In this document: positions 40,610 to 49,895 of the stretch, piece after piece
How positions within the stretch are numbered: the first letter of the stretch is position 1
Layout: every line of letters begins with the position of its first letter
Source of the DNA: Phycisphaerae bacterium
Lineage (GTDB): Bacteria; Planctomycetota; Phycisphaerae; UBA1845
DNA length: 50,341 nucleotides
NCBI GenBank assembly: GCA_029260075.1
Contig: JAJDDY010000071.1
Location: forward strand, 1-50,341
Direction of reading: 5' to 3'
Notes under the pieces: model-generated
What the model saw: only the letters and a program-made list of their open reading frames with translations
What the model was told of the DNA's origin: nothing
Databases searched by the model: none
Translations under genes and position numbers: made by a program

Positions 40610-42274
40610 ATGGCGTTACTGGGACAGACCGATCTGTGGGCAGGAATCGACGTCGGGGAACATTTGTTCTTGTTCTCGCCGATGATCGTGCTTGTCTGCA
40701 CGATGCTGGCTGTGGTCGCGTGTCCGATCATTCTAGGGCGCGGCCCCCGTTCGATCGCCACAGTCGTGTGGCTTGGGCTGGGGATTACGCTGTTCATGAC
40801 GTTCCGCGTCGCGGGGGCGGTGGCCGACGGCGGTGTGAGTGGTCTGTCGACGCAACCCGGCGGCATGTTGATCGCGGACAATCTTTCCGTCGGTTTTCAA
40901 TTTCTTCTGCTCGCTTTTCTTGCCGGTGTGATGTTGATGTGGTGGATGGGTTCCTCCGCCACGGAGCGCAACGCCCCTGAGTTTTTCATTCTGCTGTTGG
41001 GTAGTGCGCTGGGTATGGTGCTGATGGTGAGCACGACCAACCTGCTCATGATAGTCATGGCCATCGAGCTGGCTTCCTTGCCGAGCTACGCCATCGTCGG
41101 GTTCGAAAAACGCAATCGCGTTGCGGCGGAAGCATCGTTGAAGTACATGATCTTCGGCGCGGTCTGCGCCGCGATCATGCTCTACGGTGCAAGTCTGCTC
41201 TACGGTTTGGTGGGCAGTCTCGACATGGCCGTCATCGCCAGCTACACCATCGACAACTTGTCACTAGGCCCTAATCGTGTGTTGCTCGCGGTCGGTCTGC
41301 TGTGTTTCCTGGTTGGTATCGCGTTCAAAGTCTCCGCCGTTCCGTTTCATTTCTGGTGTCCCGACGCCTTTGAGGGCGCTCGGATCGAGGTGACGACGTG
41401 GTTAAGCGTAGTGAGTAAAGGCGCCGGATTGCTCTTGCTCGCGCGGTTGGTCACGGTGTTCTGCGCCGGTGGCGGCGCCGATGCGAATCCTGCTTTGTCC
41501 ATAACTTTCCTGACCCCGTTGGCGTGGACGATCGGCATTATCGCCGCCGTCACCTGCACGGTCGGTAACTTCGCAGCGTACAAACAGCGAAGCGTTAAGC
41601 GCATGCTGGCTTACTCCTCCATCGCGCACGCAGGCTACATGATGATGGCGACGGCGGTGTTCATTCATCCCTCCATCAGCGGAAGCACAGCCGGCATCAC
41701 CGCGCTGTTGACCTATGTCGTGATCTATCTGCTCATGAACCTCGGGGCGTTCGGTGTGACCGCCATGGTCGTTTGGGATACCGGCAGCGACAAGATCGAA
41801 GCCTTCACCGGTCTGATGCGGCGTTCACCGTGGCTTGCGGTTCCGATGGTCGCTTGTTTGATGTCGCTTGTGGGTATGCCGCCGTTTGCCGGCTTCATCG
41901 GCAAGTGGTGGATACTGGTGGCGCTGGGCCGGTTGCAGAACACGGCTACGTCGTCGGGCATGTTCTCGCTGTCGACGCTCGGTTGGCTGCTGATGATCGT
42001 CGCCGTCGTCAACACGTTCATAAGTTTGTACTACTACCTACGCATCGTCGTGCAGATGATGTTTCGCGACGACGGGCAGCGAACGGTGCGGACGCCGATC
42101 GTTGGCTTGGCCATGGTCAATGGTTGTGCGGTGGCGCTCTTCGCGCTGTTGATTTTCGCTCAGCCGCTCAAGCGCACGGCCGAACGATTTACCCGAAACA
42201 TGTACACCGCCTCGGTCGAACAAGATGGCAAGCACAAGACGTTGGCGTCGGCGATTCAGCGAGGTACGCCATGA
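40610..42274 (+). CDS. nuoN: NADH-quinone oxidoreductase subunit N
   Basis: This 554-residue antiporter-like subunit has A-I-E-L-A-S-L-P-S-Y-A-I-V-G-F with the conserved Glu, K-V-S-A-V-P-F-H-F-W-C-P-D-A-F-E-G-A and M-P-P-F-A-G-F-I-G-K-W. GTG 40607 or GTG 40586 could also start it. The stop overlaps the next ORF's ATG (ATGA), so a non-Nuo protein is translationally coupled to complex I. Confidence 0.93.
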   Translation: MALLGQTDLWAGIDVGEHLFLFSPMIVLVCTMLAVVACPIILGRGPRSIATVVWLGLGITLFMTFRVAGAVADGGVSGLSTQPGGMLIADNLSVGFQFLLLAFLAGVMLMWWMGSSATERNAPEFFILLLGSALGMVLMVSTTNLLMIVMAIELASLPSYAIVGFEKRNRVAAEASLKYMIFGAVCAAIMLYGASLLYGLVGSLDMAVIASYTIDNLSLGPNRVLLAVGLLCFLVGIAFKVSAVPFHFWCPDAFEGARIEVTTWLSVVSKGAGLLLLARLVTVFCAGGGADANPALSITFLTPLAWTIGIIAAVTCTVGNFAAYKQRSVKRMLAYSSIAHAGYMMMATAVFIHPSISGSTAGITALLTYVVIYLLMNLGAFGVTAMVVWDTGSDKIEAFTGLMRRSPWLAVPMVACLMSLVGMPPFAGFIGKWWILVALGRLQNTATSSGMFSLSTLGWLLMIVAVVNTFISLYYYLRIVVQMMFRDDGQRTVRTPIVGLAMVNGCAVALFALLIFAQPLKRTAERFTRNMYTASVEQDGKHKTLASAIQRGTP

Positions 42275-42699
42275 GTCGCGACGAGGTTCTCGGTGTGCTC
42301 GACGAGTTGCTCACGCTTGAGCGACGCAGCTTGGCCGCACGCGTGTTGGAATCCGGCGTCTTTCTCTCCCGAGGCGATGCCGACGAACTGGCGACCGTTC
42401 ACGCCATGGCCAGCGCTAGTGAAAATACCGCGCGCCGACTAAGTGCCGCCATCGAGTCACTAGGCGGTGCGCCGGGTTTGCGCCGCGGAGACCTGTCCAC
42501 AGCCGACCTGCACTTCCAATCGCTTGAACATGCCGCGTCGCTCTTGCCGGCGGATTGCGAAGCGATCATTGGGCAGTATGAACGGGCGATGGACTTGGTA
42601 GCCGATGAACCGGAAGCCGCACGGCTGGTCGGTGAGCTTATCGAGGGTCATCGCGACAGACTCGCGGCGCTACGAGCAGTGGCACACCCGAAAAACTAG
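42271..42699 (+). CDS. Small helical, ferritin-like protein coupled to nuoN
   Basis: This 142-residue protein is predicted to be almost entirely helical, with four amphipathic helices (roughly 1-30, 38-65, 78-110, 112-138) in the pattern of ferritin-like or DUF2383-type four-helix bundles. Acidic and His residues recur (L-D-E-L-L-T-L-E, H-F-Q-S-L-E-H), though I cannot place a full di-iron E-x-x-H set. It starts within the nuoN stop (ATGA), so it is the last gene of the complex I operon. The role is unknown; iron handling or complex I assembly are guesses. Confidence 0.65.
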   Translation: MSRDEVLGVLDELLTLERRSLAARVLESGVFLSRGDADELATVHAMASASENTARRLSAAIESLGGAPGLRRGDLSTADLHFQSLEHAASLLPADCEAIIGQYERAMDLVADEPEAARLVGELIEGHRDRLAALRAVAHPKN

Positions 42700-42767
42700 C
42701 CGATTCGACTCTCCCACCGCTAAAACGATGGGCCACCCGGCTTCTGAAGCGATTGGCCATCCGGCTA

Positions 42768-43595
42768 TCACGCCAGCAACGTCGCGACTCCGACGATCCA
42801 GCAGTAAACCGCAAAGTAGTGAAGCTTGGCGCGTCGTACGGCGCTGAGTAGGAGTTGCAGGGCGACGATGCCCGTTAGCAGGGCGGTGGCGCTGCCGCTG
42901 AGAATGGCCAACCAATTCACTTCCTGGAGTTGAGCCGAGGACATGTGCGATACTTCCAACAGCTTGATCATGGTTGCCCCGAGTATGGCCGGTACCGCAA
43001 TGAGAAAGCTGAAGTGCGCCGCCCAGCGCCGTCGAAGACCGCAATACGTCGCCACGCAGATGGTTGCGCCGCTCCGTGACAGCCCCGGCATGATGGCGGC
43101 TGATTGAGCCACGCCCACCGCAGCCGCCTGCCACCACGCGAACTCTTGCCAGCCGCGTCGCCCTCGCTTGATTCTCGCCATCGTCGCCAGCATCGCACCG
43201 GTGAAGATCAGCGCCCATCCGATCCATATCGGCTTGTTGAACGCCTTTTCGAACGTGCTTTGAAACCGTAGACCGATGATCGCCGTCGGGATGGTTGCAA
43301 TCACGGTGAGAAGCACGATGCGCCATCCGTGGCGGCGGCCTAGATAATCGCTCGACGATTCTCGTTGAAGGCGACGCATAAGCAGAGCAGCGGGTTTTGC
43401 GAAGACGATAGCGACAGCCAGAAGCGTGGCGAGGTGAACAAGGACGTCGAAGAGCAGCATTTCGGTAGTGTCTGGTGTCAAGCCGAATTGACGCTGCGCC
43501 TGCGCCAGGTGGGCACTGCTGCTGATCGGCAGAAACTCAGCCACGCCCTGCACGATACCGAGGATGGCGCCGTTAACGAGGTTCAGTTCACTCAC
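42768..43595 (-). CDS. uppP: Undecaprenyl-diphosphatase UppP/BacA
   Basis: This 275-residue membrane enzyme recycles undecaprenyl pyrophosphate to the lipid carrier for peptidoglycan and LPS. Both catalytic blocks are present: G-V-A-E-F-L-P-I-S-S-S-A-H-L near the start and M-P-G-L-S-R-S-G-A-T near residue 170. It starts at a GTG overlapping the pgsA stop (GTGA) on the minus strand. The rimO-pgsA-uppP order reads as one operon. Confidence 0.93.
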   Translation of the reverse strand: MSELNLVNGAILGIVQGVAEFLPISSSAHLAQAQRQFGLTPDTTEMLLFDVLVHLATLLAVAIVFAKPAALLMRRLQRESSSDYLGRRHGWRIVLLTVIATIPTAIIGLRFQSTFEKAFNKPIWIGWALIFTGAMLATMARIKRGRRGWQEFAWWQAAAVGVAQSAAIMPGLSRSGATICVATYCGLRRRWAAHFSFLIAVPAILGATMIKLLEVSHMSSAQLQEVNWLAILSGSATALLTGIVALQLLLSAVRRAKLHYFAVYCWIVGVATLLA

Positions 43596-44194
43596 GCTGG
43601 CGTGCTTTCGTCGAGGATGTGCCGGGAGCGCTTCAGGTATTGCGCCATAGATATCGCCGTGACTACGACGGTCAGCCAAACGAGTGCTTGCTTGATGGGT
43701 CGAGAGGCTGCGCCGAGCACCTCGTCGTGGGCGACGATCAGGATGATGGCCGGCGCGGCGATACTCTGCATCCACATTTTCATCTTGCCGAACACCGAAG
43801 CGCCGAACGATTTCCCAAGCGATTCGTTGAACCCGCGCAGTCCGGTGACGAGCATTTCACGCCCTACGATGACCACGACCATCCACGCCCGAATTTCCGT
43901 AACATTGTGTCCGCTCTCGTCGACGAATTGCGGACCCAATAGAAGAATGAACGCACCGCAGACCAGCACTTTGTCGACCAGTGGATCGAGCACGCGTCCG
44001 AAGGCGGTTTCCTGTCCGCGCTTGCGCGCCAGGTAACCGTCCAAAATATCCGTCACCGCTGCAACAACAAACAGCCCAGCGGCGAGGTCGAGTGTGATCG
44101 CGCTGTGGTCATTGTAGGAGTATTGAGACAGCAGGACGAAAAAGACGACGGCGAGCCCGAGGCGGCCGATGGTGATCTGGTTCGGCAGATTCAT
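43592..44194 (-). CDS. pgsA: CDP-diacylglycerol-glycerol-3-P phosphatidyltransferase
   Basis: This 200-residue CDP-alcohol phosphotransferase makes phosphatidylglycerol phosphate. The motif D-G-x2-A-R-x8-G-x3-D-x3-D is exact: D-I-L-D-G-Y-L-A-R-K-R ... G-R-V-L-D-P-L-V-D. Five or six membrane helices are predicted. It begins nine bases after the rimO stop and overlaps uppP by four bases, so the three genes are almost certainly co-transcribed. Confidence 0.93.
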   Translation of the reverse strand: MNLPNQITIGRLGLAVVFFVLLSQYSYNDHSAITLDLAAGLFVVAAVTDILDGYLARKRGQETAFGRVLDPLVDKVLVCGAFILLLGPQFVDESGHNVTEIRAWMVVVIVGREMLVTGLRGFNESLGKSFGASVFGKMKMWMQSIAAPAIILIVAHDEVLGAASRPIKQALVWLTVVVTAISMAQYLKRSRHILDESTPA

Positions 44195-44202
44195 CGCAAC
44201 CC

Positions 44203-45573
44203 TTAACCTGGAAGAACCGGTAGTTTCACGTTGATCGGCGAAGCCACAAGGTCGTAGGTGTCGCGTCCGACGCAGCGCACGGATACAAAGTCACCCGGCG
44301 ACGCATCGCACGATTGCACGAGTGTGACGCCGTCGACCGAGGGTGCTTGACCTTGATGACGCCCGATCACAGTGCCATCGTCGCGGCGTTCATCGACAAG
44401 GACGTCAAATACAGATCCGATGCGTTCATCAGCCAGAGCGAACGCCACGCCTTGCTGCGCTTGCATCAGGGCGTCGACACGTTCGTTTGTGATGGCATCC
44501 GGAATTCGATCTTTCATGCGTCCCGCCGGCGTTTCGGGTTCGGGAGAGTAGGGGAACACCCCGAGTGCGTCGAATCGAAACGCTTCAATGAAGTCGACCA
44601 GCTCGGTGAACTCAGCCTCGGTCTCGCCCGGGAATCCGGCGATCAAGGTGGTTCGTATGGTGACGTTCGGAATGCGATCGCGGATGCGTTCGAGCAGTCG
44701 TTCCGTCTCGCGCCGATCCACACGCCGGTGCATCGACTTGAGCACGCGGTCGTTGATGTGCTGCAGCGGGATGTCGATGTACTTGCACACACGGTCACAC
44801 TTGGCGATGGCGTCGAGAATGTCGTCGGTCATGGCCGTGGGGTAAGCGTACATCAGGCGCACCCAGCCGAGACCGTCCAAGTCGTTGAGTTGTCGTAGCA
44901 AACCCGCGAGTCCGCCATCGAGCACCTCTTCACCTCGGCCATAGCTTGTCGTGTCCTGCCCGATCAAGCTCAACTCGATGGCCCCATCGCGGATGAGTTC
45001 GCGCGCTTCAGCCACAAGAAGCGACGGCGGCTTGCAGTGCATCGCCCCACGAATCGAGGGGATAGTGCAGAAGGTGCACTTCTGATCACAGCCCTCGCTG
45101 ATCCGGAGATAGGCGTAGTGGCGCGGTGTCAGTCGAAGGCGGGCGGTGTCAATCTGTACGAACGGATGGTAGTCGCTGAGGTATACATCCGTCGGGCTTT
45201 GCTTATCGCGTTCGGTTGGTGCAAGCACCGCCCGGACGATATCGTCGCGGTTGTTCACGCCGACCAAGGCGTCGATTCCGGGGATTCGGTTCAGGAGTGC
45301 CTCGCGGTCGCGCTGCACTAGGCATCCTGCGACGATCACACGTTGTAGTTGGGAATCCTTTTTCCTCTCAACGGCGTCCCGAATAATCTCGTCAGCCTCA
45401 ATGCGCGAGGCGTCGAGAAAACCGCACGTATTGATCACGATGGCGTCCGCTTCCGATTCGCACGGCGTGATGACGCACCCGTGCTCCGCCAACTGCCCGA
45501 GCATTTTCTCGGAGTCGACGAGATTCTTGGCGCAGCCAAGTGCTACAAAGGCAACTCGAATCGGTTTCGTCAT
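44203..45573 (-). CDS. rimO: Ribosomal protein S12 methylthiotransferase RimO
   Basis: This 456-residue radical-SAM enzyme methylthiolates Asp88 of ribosomal protein S12. The N-terminal UPF0004 domain has the three cluster cysteines (A-L-G-C-A-K-N, I-N-T-C-G-F, A-G-C-L), the radical-SAM motif is C-D-Q-K-C-T-F-C, and a TRAM-like domain ends it (about 385-450). The A-L-G-C-A-K-N-L-V-D-S-E start is RimO-like rather than MiaB-like. First gene of the minus-strand operon with pgsA and uppP. Confidence 0.93.
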   Translation of the reverse strand: MTKPIRVAFVALGCAKNLVDSEKMLGQLAEHGCVITPCESEADAIVINTCGFLDASRIEADEIIRDAVERKKDSQLQRVIVAGCLVQRDREALLNRIPGIDALVGVNNRDDIVRAVLAPTERDKQSPTDVYLSDYHPFVQIDTARLRLTPRHYAYLRISEGCDQKCTFCTIPSIRGAMHCKPPSLLVAEARELIRDGAIELSLIGQDTTSYGRGEEVLDGGLAGLLRQLNDLDGLGWVRLMYAYPTAMTDDILDAIAKCDRVCKYIDIPLQHINDRVLKSMHRRVDRRETERLLERIRDRIPNVTIRTTLIAGFPGETEAEFTELVDFIEAFRFDALGVFPYSPEPETPAGRMKDRIPDAITNERVDALMQAQQGVAFALADERIGSVFDVLVDERRDDGTVIGRHQGQAPSVDGVTLVQSCDASPGDFVSVRCVGRDTYDLVASPINVKLPVLPG

Positions 45574-46116
45574 GCGTGTCCTTCTTGTTCCATGCGTGGC
45601 GGATTCGTTCGCCGAGAGTTTAGCGGATCATGGGGTCGAGGAAAGAGCATCGACGCTTCGGACCTCTTACGCCGCCTCGGTCTAGCCTTGCTACTGTTTC
45701 CGGAGAGGCGGTTTGACGCTCGACGGTTCCGGGCGGTGGGTACCACGGCCATTGGGGTTCCATGGCCAAGCGCCGCGGCCATGTCCGGGGCGGCCGGACG
45801 CATGCTCGCGCCTTCGGTTCGAGCACGGCACCTCAAATATGGAGCAACGCTCTCGGACCGGACACAAGCGTCTTGGCGAGCCACAAAGTTCGCCGCACGC
45901 GGGAAGCTGAACACTTGGCTCTGAACAGAACACCGGCGAGCCTATTCGGTTAGTCTCCCTGGGCGTGATCCGGGCTCGATCAATACGCGTAGGGGGACGT
46001 GGTGGCCGACAACGCCGCTTTGTAGTATATTTGGCACTGTTCGACACTCGTGACGGCGGTTGTTCGGCGTGGGACGCCGCTTCCGCACGGGACTGATCTT
46101 CGGTGGGCGTTGGCGG
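45574..46116. other. 540-base gap with small inverted repeats
   Basis: No supported gene lies between divergent rimO and the methyltransferase gene. Two short inverted repeats are visible: CATGGCC (45761-45767) with GGCCATG (45777-45783), and GTCCGG (45783-45788) with CCGGAC (45794-45799). Opposing frames in this stretch are rich in Arg/Pro and look like composition artefacts. A rimO promoter is expected but not identified. Confidence 0.5.
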
Positions 46117-46770
46117 ATGGCTCTTGTTCGGCGGCTGCAGTTTCTTCGGAGCTACCTGCGCCAGCCCGGCGTCGTTGGGAGTATCTCGCCCAGTTCGCTT
46201 GCCCTGGCGTCTGCCCTGTGTGATCCATTTCGCCAAAGTGACCAACCGGCCTGTGTGCTCGAGGTCGGCGCCGGAACCGGCGCCGTGACGCGTCACCTCG
46301 GACGCATCCTCGGCGATTCCGACACCTTGGACATTTGCGAGGTGAAACATGATTTCGTCGAAGCGCTGAGAAAAGACGTCTTGTCCCATCGGAACTTCGT
46401 ACCAGCGGTCACTTCCGGACGTGTCCAACTCTTGCGGGTTCCGGTTCAAGAGATTGAGCACAAGGATCGGTACGACTTCGTCATCTCGGGTCTACCGTTT
46501 ACGGCGTTCAAGCTGCAGGAAGTATTGGATGTCTTCCGCGTGGTACGGCGTCTGCTCAAGCCGGGCGGCGTGTTCAGCTATTTCGAATATGTAGGCATCA
46601 GGCGTACGTCGAGGCTATTGTCAATGGGGAATCGTCGCGAGCGAATTCGTGGCGTCTCGTCCTACCTGAGCAACAACATCCGCAGTCACCAATTTCAACG
46701 ACATACGGTGCTGCGGAATTTTCCGCCGGCGCATGCACGACATCTGCGATTCGACGACGGTCGGGCGTAG
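46117..46770 (+). CDS. PmtA-like phospholipid N-methyltransferase
   Basis: This protein of about 217 residues is a SAM-dependent methyltransferase with the class I motif L-E-V-G-A-G-T-G-A-V-T-R-H-L and, before it, V-V-G-S-I-S-P-S-S-L-A-L-A, typical of Rhodobacter-type phosphatidylethanolamine N-methyltransferases and rRNA-dimethylase-like relatives. It probably methylates membrane phosphatidylethanolamine. The ATG at 46117 is chosen; a TTG at 46060 is also open. A role in rRNA methylation is a possible alternative. Confidence 0.7.
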   Translation: MALVRRLQFLRSYLRQPGVVGSISPSSLALASALCDPFRQSDQPACVLEVGAGTGAVTRHLGRILGDSDTLDICEVKHDFVEALRKDVLSHRNFVPAVTSGRVQLLRVPVQEIEHKDRYDFVISGLPFTAFKLQEVLDVFRVVRRLLKPGGVFSYFEYVGIRRTSRLLSMGNRRERIRGVSSYLSNNIRSHQFQRHTVLRNFPPAHARHLRFDDGRA

Positions 46771-46897
46771 CGGTTTCACAGACTACGGTTTTCTGCAACA
46801 GGTTGCCACGGTCTTTTCAGAGCGTGTATCGCGTGGCCGTGATCTCGATTCTGCGTCCGAGACGAACGGCGTCGGCAGCGTACGATCGATTCTTCGA

Positions 46898-47317
46898 ATG
46901 TCCGAATCACCGCTTACTCCCACAGCCCTTCGCCCATGGATTGAGTTCACCTATGCCCGATCTCCCGGACCGGGCGGCCAGAATGTGAACAAGGTCAACA
47001 CGCGCGCTACGCTGCTGTTGGACTTCACATCATGCCCACTGTTCTCACCGGACCAACGAAGCGTCATCCGGCGGACGGGCCGCACTCGTCTCTCGCGTGA
47101 CGGGCGCATTCGCTTCGTGAGTCGTCGCGAGCGGACGCAGCGCCGCAACCGCACCGTCGCCCTCGATCGACTCATTGTGTGGTTGGCAGAATCGCTCGTG
47201 CCGAAGCGCGTCCGGCGTACAACGAGGGTGCCGTTCGCCTCCCGGCGGCGACGCTTGGATGAGAAAAAGCGACGCGCGGAGACCAAGCGCCTTCGCGGTT
47301 CGTCGGAGCCGTCTTAG
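46898..47317 (+). CDS. arfB: Peptidyl-tRNA hydrolase ArfB (class I RF domain)
   Basis: This 139-residue protein has the release-factor catalytic G-G-Q in R-S-P-G-P-G-G-Q-N-V-N-K-V-N-T, followed by a basic C-terminal tail (K-K-R-R-A-E-T-K-R-L-R) that enters the empty mRNA channel. It rescues stalled ribosomes by hydrolysing peptidyl-tRNA. The ATG at 46898 gives the family length. In an organism that recodes UGA, ribosome rescue may matter when selenium is scarce, but there is no direct link here. Confidence 0.88.
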   Translation: MSESPLTPTALRPWIEFTYARSPGPGGQNVNKVNTRATLLLDFTSCPLFSPDQRSVIRRTGRTRLSRDGRIRFVSRRERTQRRNRTVALDRLIVWLAESLVPKRVRRTTRVPFASRRRRLDEKKRRAETKRLRGSSEPS

Positions 47318-47355
47318 ACCGTGTGTGAGAAGATGTATTTGAGGGTTTGCGATGA

Positions 47356-47426
47356 GCCGAGCCGCGCCAGCGAGGAAGCGGTTGTCACCTGCGAGCCCGG
47401 ACCGCTTCCTCACGGGCGCGGCTCGG
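47356..47426. repeat. Palindromic intergenic repeat, copy 8
   Basis: Left arm GCCGAGCCGCGCCAGCGAGG plus AAGCGG and right arm CCGCTTCCTCACGGGCGCGG plus CTCGGC pair well. It lies between convergent arfB and the hybrid histidine kinase, a typical place for a terminator-like palindrome. Confidence 0.7.
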
Positions 47427-47565
47427 CACGAGGCTTTTTGCGCACGTTCTTAGTCTTGTATTCCACAACGTGTAGCGTAGGAATCCGGCGCGTTCGTTAT
47501 GCCAACCGGCGCCACCACGGGTCGACGTCGCCCCTCGCCCCGGTTGTCGATGGGTGACTGCTTGA

Positions 47566-49584
47566 CTAAGTGACGTCGGTGTGGCAAGCCGCTGCCGGTC
47601 GCGCGGTGTTGTCGTCAATGATCTTCAGCAGAGTCTTCCGATTGATCGGTTTGGTGGCAAATTCTGTGCATCCGGCGTCTAGGCACCGTCGACGGTCATC
47701 GGCCATGGCGTGGGCGGTCAGGGCGACGATGGGTCCGGTGTAGCCTAGCCGTCGAAGTTGACGCGTAGCTTCGTACCCATCCATAACCGGCATCTGCATA
47801 TCCATCAGCACGATATCAAATTCGCTTGTCGTTGCTTTGCCCACGGCCTCACGCCCGTTTTCTGCAACGACAACGGAGATACCGGACTGTTCAAGAATCA
47901 ACGTGATAAGGCGTTGGTTGTCTGCGCAGTCCTCGGCGAGCAGTACGCGGCGGTCGAGTTGTGGTGGTGCGCTGACTTCCTTGGGCTTCGCCGATTGGTT
48001 ACACGTTGAGCCGGTGGGTCGTACCATCGTCACATCGGTAAGTGGTCCCGACGGGACTGTTACGTGGAACGTGCTGCCGACGCCGAGGTCGCTATCCAGC
48101 GTCAGGTCGCCTCCAAGTAGTCGTGCAAGGTTCTTGCTGATGGTCAATCCCAGTCCCGTCCCACCATACCGTCGCGACATGGTTTCATCGGCTTGAGTGA
48201 ACGCTTCAAACACATGCTCACGGTGGTCTTCGGACATGCCAATCCCCGTATCAACGATGTCAAACCTGAGCATCCATTCGTTCGTTGCGTCTCCCACGGT
48301 CTGCGCACTCACGGACATGGTGATACTTCCGCGCTCGGTGAATTTGACCGCGTTGCCAACCAGGTTGAGGAGTATCTGCCTTAGGCGCATCGGATCACTT
48401 TGTATGACTCGCGGAACATCGGTGGCGTACTTGACTTTGAGATCAAGTCCTTTATCCGTCGCTTTTGCGCGGACTAGCGTCTCCACGTCGTTGACGATGC
48501 CGACCACGTCGCAGTCAATAGACTCGACGTCAAACCGGCCCGACTCGATTTTCGTTACGTCAAGAATGTCATCGATCAACGCCAAGAGATGGTCGGCGTT
48601 GCGGTGGACGGTATTAATCGCGCTCATCATTTCGTCGGGTTCGAATTTCGAGTTCGCGAGCATTTCCGAATACCCGAGGATCGCGGTCATGGGTGTGCGG
48701 ATTTCGTGGCTCATGTTCGCGAGGAAGTCGCTCTTCGCTTGATTAGCGCGTACGAGTTCGGCCGTACGTTGTTCGACTGTCCGTTCGATCGACTCATAAC
48801 TCGACTGCAACCGATCGGCCATGTGGTTGAACGACCGGGCGAGCACGCCAATCTCCCCAACGGCACGATCTGATGCCCGTCGTGTGAGCTCGCCGTCCGT
48901 GATGCGACACGTCGTCTCGACAAGATCGTGGACCGGTTCAAGAAGTCGGCGAACCGCCACCACAGTCGCGCCAACACCGACGATGACGACGGCGCCGGCG
49001 ACAAGCAACGTGAACAACATCATCTCCGCCGCCTCTGACCGAATGCTGTCGAGGCTGTGGATCAGCGCGACATATCCGACAATTCCCTCGCGCGCATTTT
49101 CTCGGTCAGGATCGGGTTCGTCGTCCAGATCCAAGGTGATCGACGTGCGATTGGCGATGATCGGAACGACGACGTGAAGTTGAGTAGCTGACCAGTCTAT
49201 GTCTGCTTGGTCCTCGTCCAGCCCCACAGCCTTGGCGCTTGGTTTGTGGATGTCGCGCTCGGATACAAAGCCCTGATGTCGTTCGTACCTAGCGAGAACC
49301 GTGAGGTCGGGTGTTGTGACGTAGGCGAGTTCGATGGCGGTGTTGGCGGCGGTCGTTCCCACAAGGTGTTGTAGTTCTTCCAGGTCGCCGAGGAGGACGG
49401 CAGGTTCTGCACTGTGGGCCAGCGCCCGCGCGTGGATCAGTGCATTCTCGTCAAGACGGCGCAGCGATTCGTCGTACGATTTCCAAATGAGCGCACCGCT
49501 AATGCAAGCAGCGGTCCCCATCACGAGCACCACGCACACGGTGATGGCGCGACCCTGCAATCCAATTCTGACCATGGTGTACAT
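47566..49584 (-). CDS. Hybrid sensor histidine kinase / response regulator
   Basis: This 672-residue protein has two membrane helices (about 10-32 and 190-212) enclosing a periplasmic sensor of about 155 residues, a HAMP domain (about 213-265), a HisKA domain with H293 in N-M-S-H-E-I-R-T-P, an HATPase domain (N-L-V-G-N-A-V-K-F, D-T-G-I-G-M, G-G-T-G-L-G-L) and a C-terminal receiver (L-L-A-E-D-C-A-D-N, M-D-M-Q-M-P-V-M-D-G, K-P). The periplasmic part has no recognised ligand domain; its start resembles CHASE8-like sensors. No Hpt or partner regulator is adjacent. Confidence 0.9.
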   Translation of the reverse strand: MYTMVRIGLQGRAITVCVVLVMGTAACISGALIWKSYDESLRRLDENALIHARALAHSAEPAVLLGDLEELQHLVGTTAANTAIELAYVTTPDLTVLARYERHQGFVSERDIHKPSAKAVGLDEDQADIDWSATQLHVVVPIIANRTSITLDLDDEPDPDRENAREGIVGYVALIHSLDSIRSEAAEMMLFTLLVAGAVVIVGVGATVVAVRRLLEPVHDLVETTCRITDGELTRRASDRAVGEIGVLARSFNHMADRLQSSYESIERTVEQRTAELVRANQAKSDFLANMSHEIRTPMTAILGYSEMLANSKFEPDEMMSAINTVHRNADHLLALIDDILDVTKIESGRFDVESIDCDVVGIVNDVETLVRAKATDKGLDLKVKYATDVPRVIQSDPMRLRQILLNLVGNAVKFTERGSITMSVSAQTVGDATNEWMLRFDIVDTGIGMSEDHREHVFEAFTQADETMSRRYGGTGLGLTISKNLARLLGGDLTLDSDLGVGSTFHVTVPSGPLTDVTMVRPTGSTCNQSAKPKEVSAPPQLDRRVLLAEDCADNQRLITLILEQSGISVVVAENGREAVGKATTSEFDIVLMDMQMPVMDGYEATRQLRRLGYTGPIVALTAHAMADDRRRCLDAGCTEFATKPINRKTLLKIIDDNTARPAAACHTDVT

Positions 49585-49895
49585 GCTCGTTCAGTGCCTC
49601 TTACCCACTCGCCCTGGCCGTGACCATAGTGCCGTACGGCTTATCCAGTCGCCGAGGCGCACCTCGCACTGAATCCCCAAAAAGAAATGCGGCACCATGC
49701 ATATCGGCGAATGGTTCGCGTAGGTTTGAAACGTGGACACCGGTCCAGTCCGGTGACCCGAATGCCCGCGTTCGCTCCGAATCGATGCATTGATACTGCG
49801 AACGAAATGCCGATAACCTAGTGCGGATACCGGTCGTTGTGCTTCCCGACGTACTCCGATCGACAGGTCTTGCTCGGGCTGAAAGCTCCTCGCGG
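49585..49895. other. 311-base divergent gap
   Basis: Between the kinase start and the ABC substrate-binding gene I see no gene. A weak TTGATA (49790-49795) with GATAAC (49812-49817, 16-base spacer) could be a plus-strand promoter, with low certainty. Confidence 0.35.

Noticed and set aside
45570-46461. Two minus-strand ORFs between rimO and the methyltransferase
   Set aside because: They are Arg/Pro-rich, overlap each other and the methyltransferase gene, and lack family features.
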